Shown piece after piece: positions 16,379 through 24,286 of a stretch of DNA of 40,868 bases (its first letter is position 1; the number at the start of each line of letters is the position of its first letter). Position numbers and translations under genes: made by a program. The notes below the pieces were generated by a model. It worked only from the letters and a program-made list of their open reading frames with translations, was not told the DNA's origin and made no database searches. The stretch is from RZYP01 sp050256135. Lineage in GTDB: Bacteria > Bacillota > Negativicutes > Acidaminococcales > Acidaminococcaceae. Where the stretch lies: contig JBFWIF010000008.1 in NCBI GenBank assembly GCA_050256135.1, positions 1 to 40,868 on the forward strand, written 5' to 3'.

Positions 16379-16418
16379 TAAAAAAGAGGCGCACCGCTTT
16401 TAAGCGGTACACCTCTTT
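16379..16418 (-). terminator. Terminator or attenuator between glnN and amt
   Basis: A 16-bp stem, with two G-U pairs when transcribed from the minus strand, is followed by six Us on that strand. It would end or reduce glnN transcripts before amt-PII. Confidence 0.65.
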
Positions 16419-16448
16419 GTGTTAAGGCTAAAACTTTTGCTGTTATAA

Positions 16449-18539
16449 TTAGTTAACGCCAAACAATAATTGACCGTAAGTTGGATAAGTGAGATATTTT
16501 TCACTGATCATCGGCTCAAGTTCGTCAGCTACAGCACGGATGTCTAGCATTGCAGAGAAAACATTTTCGTGGTAGTAGTTAGCGAGTTCTTCGCCGCCTT
16601 CAACGGTAGCTGCTTCAGACAAAGCTTTTTCCAAGCCGGCAACTTTCTCGCAGAGTGCTGTGGAAAGAGCGGTAATTTTTTTGACTGTTTCGAGCTCATA
16701 AGTACCTTCAACATCAAGACCAGCCATTTTCTTATTGGCAATCGTTGCTGCCAGATCATTAGCTGCTGCTGAAGCAGATGGCAGCAGATCTTTGGCAATC
16801 ATTTCAGCTAGGCAGAGGCCTTCAATTCTAATGGTCTTAGCGTAGTTTTCCAGCAGAATTTCAGTACGCGCATGAATTTCAGCTTCAGTGAAGATGCTGT
16901 GTTTGGTAAATAAATCAATATTTTTCTTAGCAAGCATGCAAGGAATTGCTTCCGGAGTTGATTTCAGGTTAAGGAGCCCCCTCATTTTGGCCTCTTCTAC
17001 CCATGCATCTGTGTAACCGTCGCCGTTGAATATAATACGTTTGTGAGCGGCTATGGTTTCTTTAATTAAAGTTTTAATAGCGGTTTCTTTATCGGCCGCT
17101 TTTTCTATAATATCTGCAAATTGATCAAGTTCTTCAGCAACAATCGTGTTCAGAACAATGTTTGGACCGGAGATTGAGAAAGCAGAACCTAACATACGGA
17201 ATTCGAATTTATTACCAGTGAAGGCAAAGGGAGAAGTACGGTTCCTGTCGGTGGTATCTTGGGCGAAAAGTGGAATAACATTGCCGCCGATTTGCATTAG
17301 TTTCTCACCGTCGGAATTGTATTCTTCGCCTTTTTCGATGGCTTCCAGGATCGCGGTCAGCTCAGAGCCAAGGAATGCAGAAACAATTGCCGGAGGAGCC
17401 TCATTGGCGCCGAGACGGTGGTCATTACCTGCGCTGGCAACAGACACGCGGAGCAGATCCTGATATTCATCGACAGCTTTAATGATAGCCGCCAAAAAGA
17501 GCAGGAACCGGGTATTTTTGTGTGGTTCTGAACCTGGGTTCAGCAGGTTATCGCCTTCAGCAGTACTGATGGACCAGTTGTTATGTTTACCGCTGCCATT
17601 CACACCGGCAAATGGTTTTTCATGCAATAAGCAGACCAAACCGTGTTTGGTAGCAATACGTTTCATGAATTCCATCATTAAGTGGTTGTGGTCGGTAGCT
17701 ATATTAGTTGAAGTGAAGATAGGAGCCAGTTCATGCTGTGCAGGAGCAACTTCATTATGTTCTGTTTTGGCAAGCACACCAAGTTTCCATAGTTCTTCAT
17801 CTAATTCTTGCATGAAAGCCATAACACGCGGTTTAATAATGCCGAAATAGTGATCTTCCATTTCCTGGCCTTTAGGAGGCATTGCGCCTAAAAGGGTACG
17901 GCCGGTATAGACCAAATCACGCCTTTTTTCCCACATAGCTTTGTCAACCAGAAAGTATTCTTGTTCAGGACCAACAGTAGTGGTAACTTTTTCAGTTGGA
18001 GTACCAAACAGGTCAAGAATTCTTCTGGCAGCAACGTCGATTGCTGACATAGAACGCAGCAAAGGAGTTTTCTTATCAAGAACTTCACCGGTGTAGGAGC
18101 AGAAGGCTGTTGGTATACAAAGGGTATTGTCTTTAATGAAAGCATAAGAAGTTGGATCCCAGGCAGTATAGCCGCGGGCTTCAAAAGTGGCGCGCAAGCC
18201 GCCGGAAGGGAAACTGGAAGCATCAGGTTCGCCCTGAATCAGTTCTTTTCCTGAAAAATCCATAATAATGCGGCCATCAGCTGTAGGAGTGATAAAACTT
18301 TCGTGCTTTTCAGCAGTGATGCCTGTCATTGGCTGGAACCAATGGGTAAAATGGGTTGCGCCTTTCTCTAATGCCCAATCTTTCATAGCATTAGCAATGA
18401 CGTTGGCGATTGGTAGATCCAGATTTTTGCCCGTCAAGAGAGATGCTTTATACGCCTTGTAGGTGGCGGTTGGTAGCTTCTCTTTCATTACGGTTTCATT
18501 GAAAACAAGATCACCAAAAAGTTTTGGAACGTTACTCAT
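16449..18539 (-). CDS. glnN: Glutamine synthetase type III
   Basis: A 696-residue GSIII that makes glutamine from glutamate, ammonium and ATP. It is much longer than GSI (about 450), with the family's FGDLVFNETVM start, SGGLRATFEARGYTAWD, the catalytic stretch TVGPEQEYFLVD, a KTEHNEVAPAQHELAP block, the ATP-site GVNGSGKHNNWS, and the long C-terminal extension. An AAGGGGG ribosome site lies upstream. It sits upstream of amt-PII on the same strand, so uptake and assimilation of ammonium are paired. A sigma-A promoter and a leader terminator hairpin stand before it. Confidence 0.95.
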   Translation of the reverse strand: MSNVPKLFGDLVFNETVMKEKLPTATYKAYKASLLTGKNLDLPIANVIANAMKDWALEKGATHFTHWFQPMTGITAEKHESFITPTADGRIIMDFSGKELIQGEPDASSFPSGGLRATFEARGYTAWDPTSYAFIKDNTLCIPTAFCSYTGEVLDKKTPLLRSMSAIDVAARRILDLFGTPTEKVTTTVGPEQEYFLVDKAMWEKRRDLVYTGRTLLGAMPPKGQEMEDHYFGIIKPRVMAFMQELDEELWKLGVLAKTEHNEVAPAQHELAPIFTSTNIATDHNHLMMEFMKRIATKHGLVCLLHEKPFAGVNGSGKHNNWSISTAEGDNLLNPGSEPHKNTRFLLFLAAIIKAVDEYQDLLRVSVASAGNDHRLGANEAPPAIVSAFLGSELTAILEAIEKGEEYNSDGEKLMQIGGNVIPLFAQDTTDRNRTSPFAFTGNKFEFRMLGSAFSISGPNIVLNTIVAEELDQFADIIEKAADKETAIKTLIKETIAAHKRIIFNGDGYTDAWVEEAKMRGLLNLKSTPEAIPCMLAKKNIDLFTKHSIFTEAEIHARTEILLENYAKTIRIEGLCLAEMIAKDLLPSASAAANDLAATIANKKMAGLDVEGTYELETVKKITALSTALCEKVAGLEKALSEAATVEGGEELANYYHENVFSAMLDIRAVADELEPMISEKYLTYPTYGQLLFGVN

Positions 18540-18582
18540 AACCTTTCCCCCTTAGAAATAATTACATAATCGCAAATAAAAA

Positions 18583-18630
18583 AAGCAACAGCGCTGGTCC
18601 GGGCCTTAACCCGCAACAACACTGTTGCTT
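18583..18630 (-). terminator. Leader terminator (putative attenuator) of glnN
   Basis: On the minus strand AAGCAACAG (18630-18622) pairs with CTGTTGCTT (18591-18583), followed by a run of Us. A second stem, CGGG/CCCG with the 6-nt loop TTAAGG, sits inside. It lies between the glnN promoter and its start codon, so it would stop transcription unless disrupted. I found no known riboswitch core or T-box here. Confidence 0.65.
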
Positions 18631-18638
18631 ATGGAAGC

Positions 18639-18667
18639 AGTATAATACAAAAATAGGAATTTGTAAA
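18639..18667 (-). promoter_or_regulatory. glnN promoter
   Basis: TTTACA (18667-18662) and TATACT (18644-18639) on the minus strand are 17 bp apart, a near-consensus sigma-A promoter. Transcription would start near 18632, at the edge of the leader hairpin. Confidence 0.7.
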
Positions 18668-18781
18668 TACTTTTTTTAGCATAAAACAAAATAATATTTT
18701 TTGTAACAAAAATAACGTTCGGAAAAACAGCCAAAAACACTCTTTTTTCACTAAATATAGGAAAAATATTCGGTTTTAATA

Positions 18782-18810
18782 TTGACATGATACCATATAT
18801 GAGCTAAACT
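18782..18810 (+). promoter_or_regulatory. purC promoter
   Basis: TTGACA (18782-18787) and TAAACT (18805-18810) are 17 bp apart. The remaining leader of about 90 nt contains a small GCG/CGC stem but no purine-riboswitch core. Confidence 0.6.
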
Positions 18811-18905
18811 AAAAACGCGATGAAAGCGCATTTTAGACATAATTCCATAGTTTTAGTTTATATGAATTTTATATAAATAACAAAAGGAAAGCAGGGGTTA
18901 ATTTT

Positions 18906-19610
18906 ATGGCAACCATGTTGTATGAAGGTAAGGCAAAAAAGATTTTCACTACTGATAATGCTAACGAAATCGTCGTCTACTATAAAGACGATGCGACTGC
19001 TCTTAATGGCTTGAAAAAAGGAACAATTATTGATAAGGGCATCATGAATAATACAATTACCACTTTCTTTTTTGAATTGTTAGGTAAAAATGGCATTCCA
19101 CATCACCAGATTAAAAAACTGAGTGACCGTGAAGCTCTCTGCAAAAAAGTTACTATCATTCCTGTTGAAGTTGTAACCCGTAATATTGCAGCCGGCAGCT
19201 TGGCTAAAAAGATGGGCGTTGAAGAAGGATTGGTTTTAAAGAGACCTCTGGTAGAATTCTATTACAAGAATGATGATTTGGGCGATCCGATGATTAATGC
19301 TGATTACGGCGAATCTTTTGGATTCGCAACTGATGCACAGATTGCTGAGATGAAAGGATATGCTCTTAAAATTAACGAAATTTTGAAAGCCTTTTTATTG
19401 GAAAGAAAAATTCAATTGATTGACTTTAAATTGGAATTCGGTGTTGATTCTGAAGGGAAAGTAATTCTCGCCGATGAAATTACACCTGACACTTCCCGTC
19501 TTTGGGATTTGGAAACCAACGAGAAACTTGATAAAGATCGTTTCCGCAGAGATATGGGTAATGTGGAAGAAGCCTATCAGGAAGTTATCCGTCGTTTGAT
19601 CGGTAAATAA
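18906..19610 (+). CDS. purC: SAICAR synthetase
   Basis: A 234-residue phosphoribosylaminoimidazole-succinocarboxamide synthase of standard length for the short bacterial form. It joins CAIR and aspartate with ATP in purine synthesis. Diagnostic parts are LYEGKAKKIF at the N-terminus, VTRNIAAGSLAKKMG near residue 91, LIDFKLEFG and the ATP-grasp-like DEITPDTSRLWD. The ribosome site is weak (AGGAAAG/AGGGG region) and ATG 18906 matches the family N-terminus. It is unusual to find purC alone, with its own promoter and terminator and no other pur genes beside it. Confidence 0.96.
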   Translation: MATMLYEGKAKKIFTTDNANEIVVYYKDDATALNGLKKGTIIDKGIMNNTITTFFFELLGKNGIPHHQIKKLSDREALCKKVTIIPVEVVTRNIAAGSLAKKMGVEEGLVLKRPLVEFYYKNDDLGDPMINADYGESFGFATDAQIAEMKGYALKINEILKAFLLERKIQLIDFKLEFGVDSEGKVILADEITPDTSRLWDLETNEKLDKDRFRRDMGNVEEAYQEVIRRLIGK

Positions 19611-19639
19611 TTAAAAACGGATTTTTTATTGTTAGAGAT

Positions 19640-19676
19640 AAAGCTCTCACTTTTTATAAAGTGAGAGCTTTTTTTT
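19640..19676 (+). terminator. Terminator after purC
   Basis: A 13-bp stem (AAGCTCTCACTTT / AAAGTGAGAGCTT) with a TTAT loop is followed by seven Ts. Confidence 0.9.
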
Positions 19677-19823
19677 AAAACAAGTTAAAGATGGTATACA
19701 GCAATAAATATTTTCGATACAATTAATTTAACAAAATTATAAAAAATGATGTACATCCTGCGGGCAGCAAAAATGCTGCAACTTTGATTTTATTCTTAAT
19801 CTTTGTTTTAAGGAGTGTGCCTG

Positions 19824-21437
19824 ATGAGTCTAAATTTCAATTCAATGTTGTATCGGTATCCGTCACGCAGAAGCGTAACATATGCACAGAAGGGTATGGT
19901 CTGTACATCGCAAAGTTTAGCGGCGCAGGCAGGATTGGAAATTCTTAAAAAGGGCGGCAATGCTGTTGATGCGGCAATTGCTACCGCTGCCTGTTTAACA
20001 GTATTAGAACCAACCGGAAATGGTCTTGGCAGTGATGTTTTTGCGTTAGTTTGGGTAAAAGACAAATTATATGGTCTAAATGGCAGCGGCTACGCACCGA
20101 AAAATTTAACGAAGGAAGCCTTGCAATCAAGAGGTTTTGAAAAAATGCCTGAACGCGGCTGGGAAACAGTTACTGTTCCTGGTGCGCCGTCAGCATGGTC
20201 AGAACTGCACAAGCGCTTTGGCAAACTGGCATTTAAGGAAGTGCTTCAGCCGGCTATTACGTATGCAGAGCAGGGATATCCAGTGTCTCCTCTTGTGGCT
20301 GATTTGTGGAATAAGGCTGAAACTACTTTTGCCCAACATAGTGATGATGCGGCATTCGCTGGCATGTTCTCAACATTTATGAGGAATGGTAAAGCGCCTA
20401 AAAGCGGTCAGTTAGTTAAAATGCCAGGTCATGCCAGGACGCTGAGACTGATGGCCGAATCAAATTGTGAAGAATATTATCACGGAATAATTGCAGAGGC
20501 AATTGCGGAGTTCTCTCAAAAAACAGGCGGCTATATCAGAAAAGAAGATTTAGAAGGTTATTGTGCCGAGTGGGTTGAACCTATTAAGACAAACTACAGA
20601 GGCTATGATGTATGGGAAATACCACCTAACGGACATGGCATAGTAGCTTTGATGACATTGAATTTGCTGCAAGGATTTGCTTTTGCGAAGCGCGATACCG
20701 TTGACACTTTTCATAAACAGATAGAAGCGATGAAACTGGCTTTCAGTGACGGTAAAGCTTATGTAGCAGATCCGCGATATATGAAAACTAAGGTGGACAG
20801 GCTTTTATCAGAAGAATACGCAAATGCGCGGCGCAAGGAAATTGGCGAACAGGCTATAATGCCAAAAGCTGGCAATCCTAATTGCGGCGGTACGGTTTAT
20901 TTGTGTACGGCAGACAATGAAGGCAACATGGTTTCTTTTATTCAGAGTAATTTCAAGGGATTTGGTTCAGGAATAGTCATCCCTGAGTATGGTATAGCTC
21001 TTAATAACCGCGGTAACGGGTTTAGCTTAAACGAAGAGGACGATAATTTCCTTTTACCGGGCAAGAAACCTTATCATACGATCATACCTGGGTTTTTGAG
21101 TAAGAATGGCCAGGCTGTAGGACCATTTGGTGTAATGGGCGGATTTATGCAGCCACAGGGTCATGTTCAGGTAATTATGAACACGTTGGATTTTGCCATG
21201 AATCCGCAGGAAGCGTTGGATGCTCCTAGATGGCAATGGTTGGGTGGAAAAACAGTAGAGATTGAAAACAGCGTTCCGAGTGAGATAATAGAAGGTTTGA
21301 GAACAAGAGGACATGAAATAATAGAGAAAGAAGATTTTACTTCTTTTGGCAGAGGCCAAATTATTTGGCGCGACGAAGCAGGTGTATTAGCTGGCGCAAC
21401 AGAACCAAGAGCTGATGGTACGGTTGCGGCTTGGTAG
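19824..21437 (+). CDS. Gamma-glutamyltransferase-family Ntn hydrolase
   Basis: A 537-residue self-processing Ntn hydrolase. The autocleavage Thr lies in NCGGTVYLCT near residue 355, and FGSGIVIPEYGIALNN matches the oxyanion-loop region. There is no signal peptide, so it should be cytoplasmic, unlike classical periplasmic or secreted GGT. The segment where classical enzymes have the alpha-carboxylate-binding Arg (FREMAP) reads NGSGYAP, a pattern I associate with YwrD or oxamate-amidohydrolase-type members, so glutathione may not be the substrate. ATG 19824 has AAGGAG 8 nt upstream; a GTG at 19815 overlaps that site. Monocistronic and convergent with the LysR gene. Confidence 0.88.
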   Translation: MSLNFNSMLYRYPSRRSVTYAQKGMVCTSQSLAAQAGLEILKKGGNAVDAAIATAACLTVLEPTGNGLGSDVFALVWVKDKLYGLNGSGYAPKNLTKEALQSRGFEKMPERGWETVTVPGAPSAWSELHKRFGKLAFKEVLQPAITYAEQGYPVSPLVADLWNKAETTFAQHSDDAAFAGMFSTFMRNGKAPKSGQLVKMPGHARTLRLMAESNCEEYYHGIIAEAIAEFSQKTGGYIRKEDLEGYCAEWVEPIKTNYRGYDVWEIPPNGHGIVALMTLNLLQGFAFAKRDTVDTFHKQIEAMKLAFSDGKAYVADPRYMKTKVDRLLSEEYANARRKEIGEQAIMPKAGNPNCGGTVYLCTADNEGNMVSFIQSNFKGFGSGIVIPEYGIALNNRGNGFSLNEEDDNFLLPGKKPYHTIIPGFLSKNGQAVGPFGVMGGFMQPQGHVQVIMNTLDFAMNPQEALDAPRWQWLGGKTVEIENSVPSEIIEGLRTRGHEIIEKEDFTSFGRGQIIWRDEAGVLAGATEPRADGTVAAW

Positions 21438-21487
21438 TTAAAAGGGAGTAATGTTGAATAGGAATGATAATTTGTTGTCAGAATGTT

Positions 21488-21526
21488 AAAAAGGCAGCCA
21501 TCTCAATTGAGATGGCTGCCTTTTTT
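21488..21526. terminator. Bidirectional palindromic terminator
   Basis: A 38-bp perfect palindrome (half AAAAAGGCAGCCATCTCAA) lies between convergent genes, with T-runs on both strands. Confidence 0.9.
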
Positions 21527-21561
21527 GTTCTATCAATACTATCAAGAGCAGAAGTAAACAT

Positions 21562-22443
21562 TCAAGAGAAACGATTGTAGAAAGTGAGAAAATTGCGTGC
21601 AACAGCTGATAAAGGTCTGCCTTTGACTACACAAAGAGTCTTGTTCATGTTCAGACGGTCATCATGAATAGGCCGGCAAAATAGTTCTTCAGAAAAAATT
21701 TCTCCTGTACCGACAGGTACTATAGCTATACCGGCTTGCTGTTTTGCCCACATGATTGTCGATAATTTGGTAGTGTTTATGCTGAGAATTTTTGGATAAA
21801 CATATGCTTCTTTGCAGACGCTTAGAAATAGATTTGAACAACCACGTGAGAGGCAAAGCGGAATATCTTCCAGAGAGTCTAAAGTCAGATGTTCGAGATC
21901 AGGGGCAAGCCATGAAGAGTTTTTATGGTAAACGGCAGCTAAACACTCACTTTTAGTCATCAGAACTTCAAAACGGTGAGCTTGCTCCAAAGGTGCGTTG
22001 GCGATACCGATTTCCGTTATGCCGCTCAAAAGTTGATGCGTTTGTTCCATAATAGGAACTTCATAAAGTTCATAATCTATGTCAGGATTATCTTTGGCAA
22101 ATTTGCTGAGAAAATTTTGGATAAAGAGAACGGACATAGACGGAGATAGGCTTATTCGTAAGGTACCGGCAAGTCCGTTTGCACAAGCTGTTATTTCTCT
22201 TTGAGCATCATCTTCAAGGGTGCAGAGAAATTTTGCTTTATTATAGAGAATAGAACCTGCGGGAGTCAATTCAATATTGCGAACGCCGCGTTTGAGATGG
22301 AGCAGAGGTGCTCCATATTTTTTTTGCAAGGCTTTGATTTGCACTGTCAGCGCTGGTTGAGCGATATGAATTTTTTCGGCGGCAGCTGATAGGCTTCCGC
22401 TTTCAACAATAGTAATGAAATTTCTGTAATGTTCTAAATCCAT
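21562..22443 (-). CDS. LysR-family transcriptional regulator
   Basis: A 293-residue regulator. The N-terminal winged helix-turn-helix is clear (FITIVESGSLSAAAEKIHIA, then QPALTVQIKALQKKYGAPLL), followed by an effector-binding domain with periplasmic-binding-protein fold (about 90-293). A GGAGGG ribosome site precedes ATG. It is divergent from the CoA-transferase operon, the classical arrangement for a LysR activator of its neighbour, and the intergenic region contains a 41-bp inverted repeat and a smaller palindrome. The inducer is unknown; an intermediate of the CoA-transferase/mutase pathway is a reasonable guess. Confidence 0.9.
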   Translation of the reverse strand: MDLEHYRNFITIVESGSLSAAAEKIHIAQPALTVQIKALQKKYGAPLLHLKRGVRNIELTPAGSILYNKAKFLCTLEDDAQREITACANGLAGTLRISLSPSMSVLFIQNFLSKFAKDNPDIDYELYEVPIMEQTHQLLSGITEIGIANAPLEQAHRFEVLMTKSECLAAVYHKNSSWLAPDLEHLTLDSLEDIPLCLSRGCSNLFLSVCKEAYVYPKILSINTTKLSTIMWAKQQAGIAIVPVGTGEIFSEELFCRPIHDDRLNMNKTLCVVKGRPLSAVARNFLTFYNRFS

Positions 22444-22476
22444 AAAGACCCTCCTTTGTCATTAAAAAAAAGCAAT

Positions 22477-22517
22477 TATTATATAAAATATAACATTCTA
22501 TTATATTTTATATAATA
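22477..22517. repeat. Perfect inverted repeat, candidate LysR operator
   Basis: Two perfect 16-bp arms (TATTATATAAAATATA and its complement) are separated by 9 bp. The element is 34 bp upstream of the LysR start codon, AT-only in its arms, and overlaps where the LysR promoter should be. Confidence 0.55.
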
Positions 22518-22650
22518 GCTTAAATTTTGGAAAGCGCAAGTAAGGTTTGTTTAAAGGAATTTGATGAATTGACGTTCGTTACAATAATGAGAAAATTATA
22601 GCGGTTATTTGGATGAAGTGTAAAATGGTTTTTCAAGAAAAAGGCACAAT

Positions 22651-22667
22651 TATAACGTTTCGTTATA
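22651..22667. promoter_or_regulatory. Small palindrome upstream of CoA-transferase
   Basis: TATAACG-TTT-CGTTATA has perfect 7-bp arms and lies about 45 bp upstream of a TACAAT (22712-22717) that could be the -10 element of the CoA-transferase operon. Its position suits an activator site; the -35 is poor. Confidence 0.4.
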
Positions 22668-22767
22668 TATTTTATTAAATTTATATATTTTTATTATAAA
22701 TTCGCTTGCCCTACAATAAAGACGAAGAGAACATGCTTTATGATTCTAAACAAAGAAGGGATGAGGA

Positions 22768-24273
22768 ATGTTAGATCAGACAAGACTACGCAATCCAAAA
22801 TTGTTTGAGAAAGTCGTTAGCCCAGAAAAGGCGGCTGAGCTGATTGAGGACGGTATGAATGTTGGGGTCAGCGGATTTACTCCATCAGGCTATCCCAAGA
22901 AAACCACCATGGCACTTGCCAAGGCAATAAAGGAAGGGAAAAAATGCAGGATTAATCTCTGGAGCGGCGCCTCGGTCGGACCGGAAATTGAAGAGGCGTT
23001 GGCGGCCGTGAATGGCATTAAAGGGCGAATGCCTTATTATGCTTATTCCAATAAGAGTATGAAGACAGCCATCAATAAAAATGAAATAGAATATCTGGAT
23101 CAACATCTCAGTCATTTTGCGCAGCAAATTGATTATGGTTTTTTTGGTGACGTAGATGTGGCAATAGTTGAGGCTGCAGCGATTACAGAGGATGGTCATA
23201 TTATCCTTGGCTCTGGCATCGGGAATACGCCTATGTTGGTCAAACACGCCAAACGAATAATTGTTGAGGTCAACACCAGTATTCCTTTATCTTACGAGGG
23301 AATACATGATATTTATCTTGTTGCTAAACCGCCACGACGGACGGAAATTCCAATCTATCATGTGAATGACAGGGTTGGGACGCCTTATCTGGAATGCGGA
23401 CTGGAGAGAATCAACTGTATTGTCGAATCGGACATTGTTGACCATGTGAGAAATTTGACACCTCCGGATGATACGAGCGAAAAGATTGCCGAGAATTTGG
23501 TGGATTTCTTGGAATATGAGCAAAAGAAAGGGAGAATTCCAGCAAAAATGCTGCCTCTGCAATCCGGGGTCGGCAGTATAGCCAATGCAGTCTTATTGGG
23601 ATTAGAGAAATCAAAGTTTGAAAACTTGGAAATGTATTCGGAAATTCTTCAGGATGCTGTCTTTAAACTTATTAAGTCGGGAAAGGTTGCTTTTGCCTCA
23701 GGCTGTGCTTTTACACCTTCGCCCACGGTAAAAGCCATGTATGAAGAAGAACCTGAATTATATAGAAAGCATATTTTGTTAAGACCGCTGGATATTACCA
23801 ATCACCCGGAAGTGATCAGGCGTCTGGGCGTAATTGCCATGAATACGCCACTAGAATTCGATATTTACGGACAAGCAAATTCGACACATACATTAGGCTG
23901 TACGATGATGAATGGAATTGGCGGCAGCGGAGACTTTATGCGCAATGGTTATCTGACAATCTTTTCCACTGAATCTACCGCCAGAAATGGTGCTATTTCA
24001 CGTGTTGTACCTATGGTAACGCATGCCGACCATACTGAGCACGATACCATGGTTTTCATAACAGAACAGGGAGTAGCTGATATAAGAGGATTGACACCTC
24101 TGAAGAGAGCCAAACTTATCATCAATAATTGTGCGCACCCAGATTATAGAGAGCAGCTGCTGGAATATTTGAACTATTCCAGCCACAACTTTCCTGGCCA
24201 TGAGCCACAGGCTCTAGAACATGCATTTGATATGCAAAAGGCATTTATACAAAGCGGAACAATGTTGAAATAA
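22768..24273 (+). CDS. Succinate/acetyl-CoA-type CoA-transferase
   Basis: A 501-residue class I CoA-transferase of the acetyl-CoA hydrolase/transferase family, close to succinyl-CoA:acetate and propionyl-CoA:succinate CoA-transferases. The catalytic Glu is expected in MYSEILQDAVF near residue 291, and the CoA-site loop is NGIGGSGDFMRNGYL near residue 386. It moves CoA between carboxylic acids without ATP. ATG 22768 follows AAGGGATGAGGA. The mutase gene starts 13 bp after its stop, so both are in one operon: activation of a dicarboxylate followed by rearrangement. The exact acid pair cannot be read; succinate is the family's usual partner. Confidence 0.9.
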   Translation: MLDQTRLRNPKLFEKVVSPEKAAELIEDGMNVGVSGFTPSGYPKKTTMALAKAIKEGKKCRINLWSGASVGPEIEEALAAVNGIKGRMPYYAYSNKSMKTAINKNEIEYLDQHLSHFAQQIDYGFFGDVDVAIVEAAAITEDGHIILGSGIGNTPMLVKHAKRIIVEVNTSIPLSYEGIHDIYLVAKPPRRTEIPIYHVNDRVGTPYLECGLERINCIVESDIVDHVRNLTPPDDTSEKIAENLVDFLEYEQKKGRIPAKMLPLQSGVGSIANAVLLGLEKSKFENLEMYSEILQDAVFKLIKSGKVAFASGCAFTPSPTVKAMYEEEPELYRKHILLRPLDITNHPEVIRRLGVIAMNTPLEFDIYGQANSTHTLGCTMMNGIGGSGDFMRNGYLTIFSTESTARNGAISRVVPMVTHADHTEHDTMVFITEQGVADIRGLTPLKRAKLIINNCAHPDYREQLLEYLNYSSHNFPGHEPQALEHAFDMQKAFIQSGTMLK

Positions 24274-24286
24274 GGGAGTGAAAAAA

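Noticed and set aside
17146..17850. Plus-strand frames antisense to glnN
   Set aside because: Same reason: antisense shadows of a recognised enzyme.
18606..18788. Minus-strand frame of 60 codons upstream of glnN
   Set aside because: It overlaps the glnN promoter and leader hairpin, is AT-rich low-complexity and has no ribosome site.
18811..18905. Purine riboswitch before purC
   Set aside because: The conserved purine aptamer core and its three-helix layout are absent.
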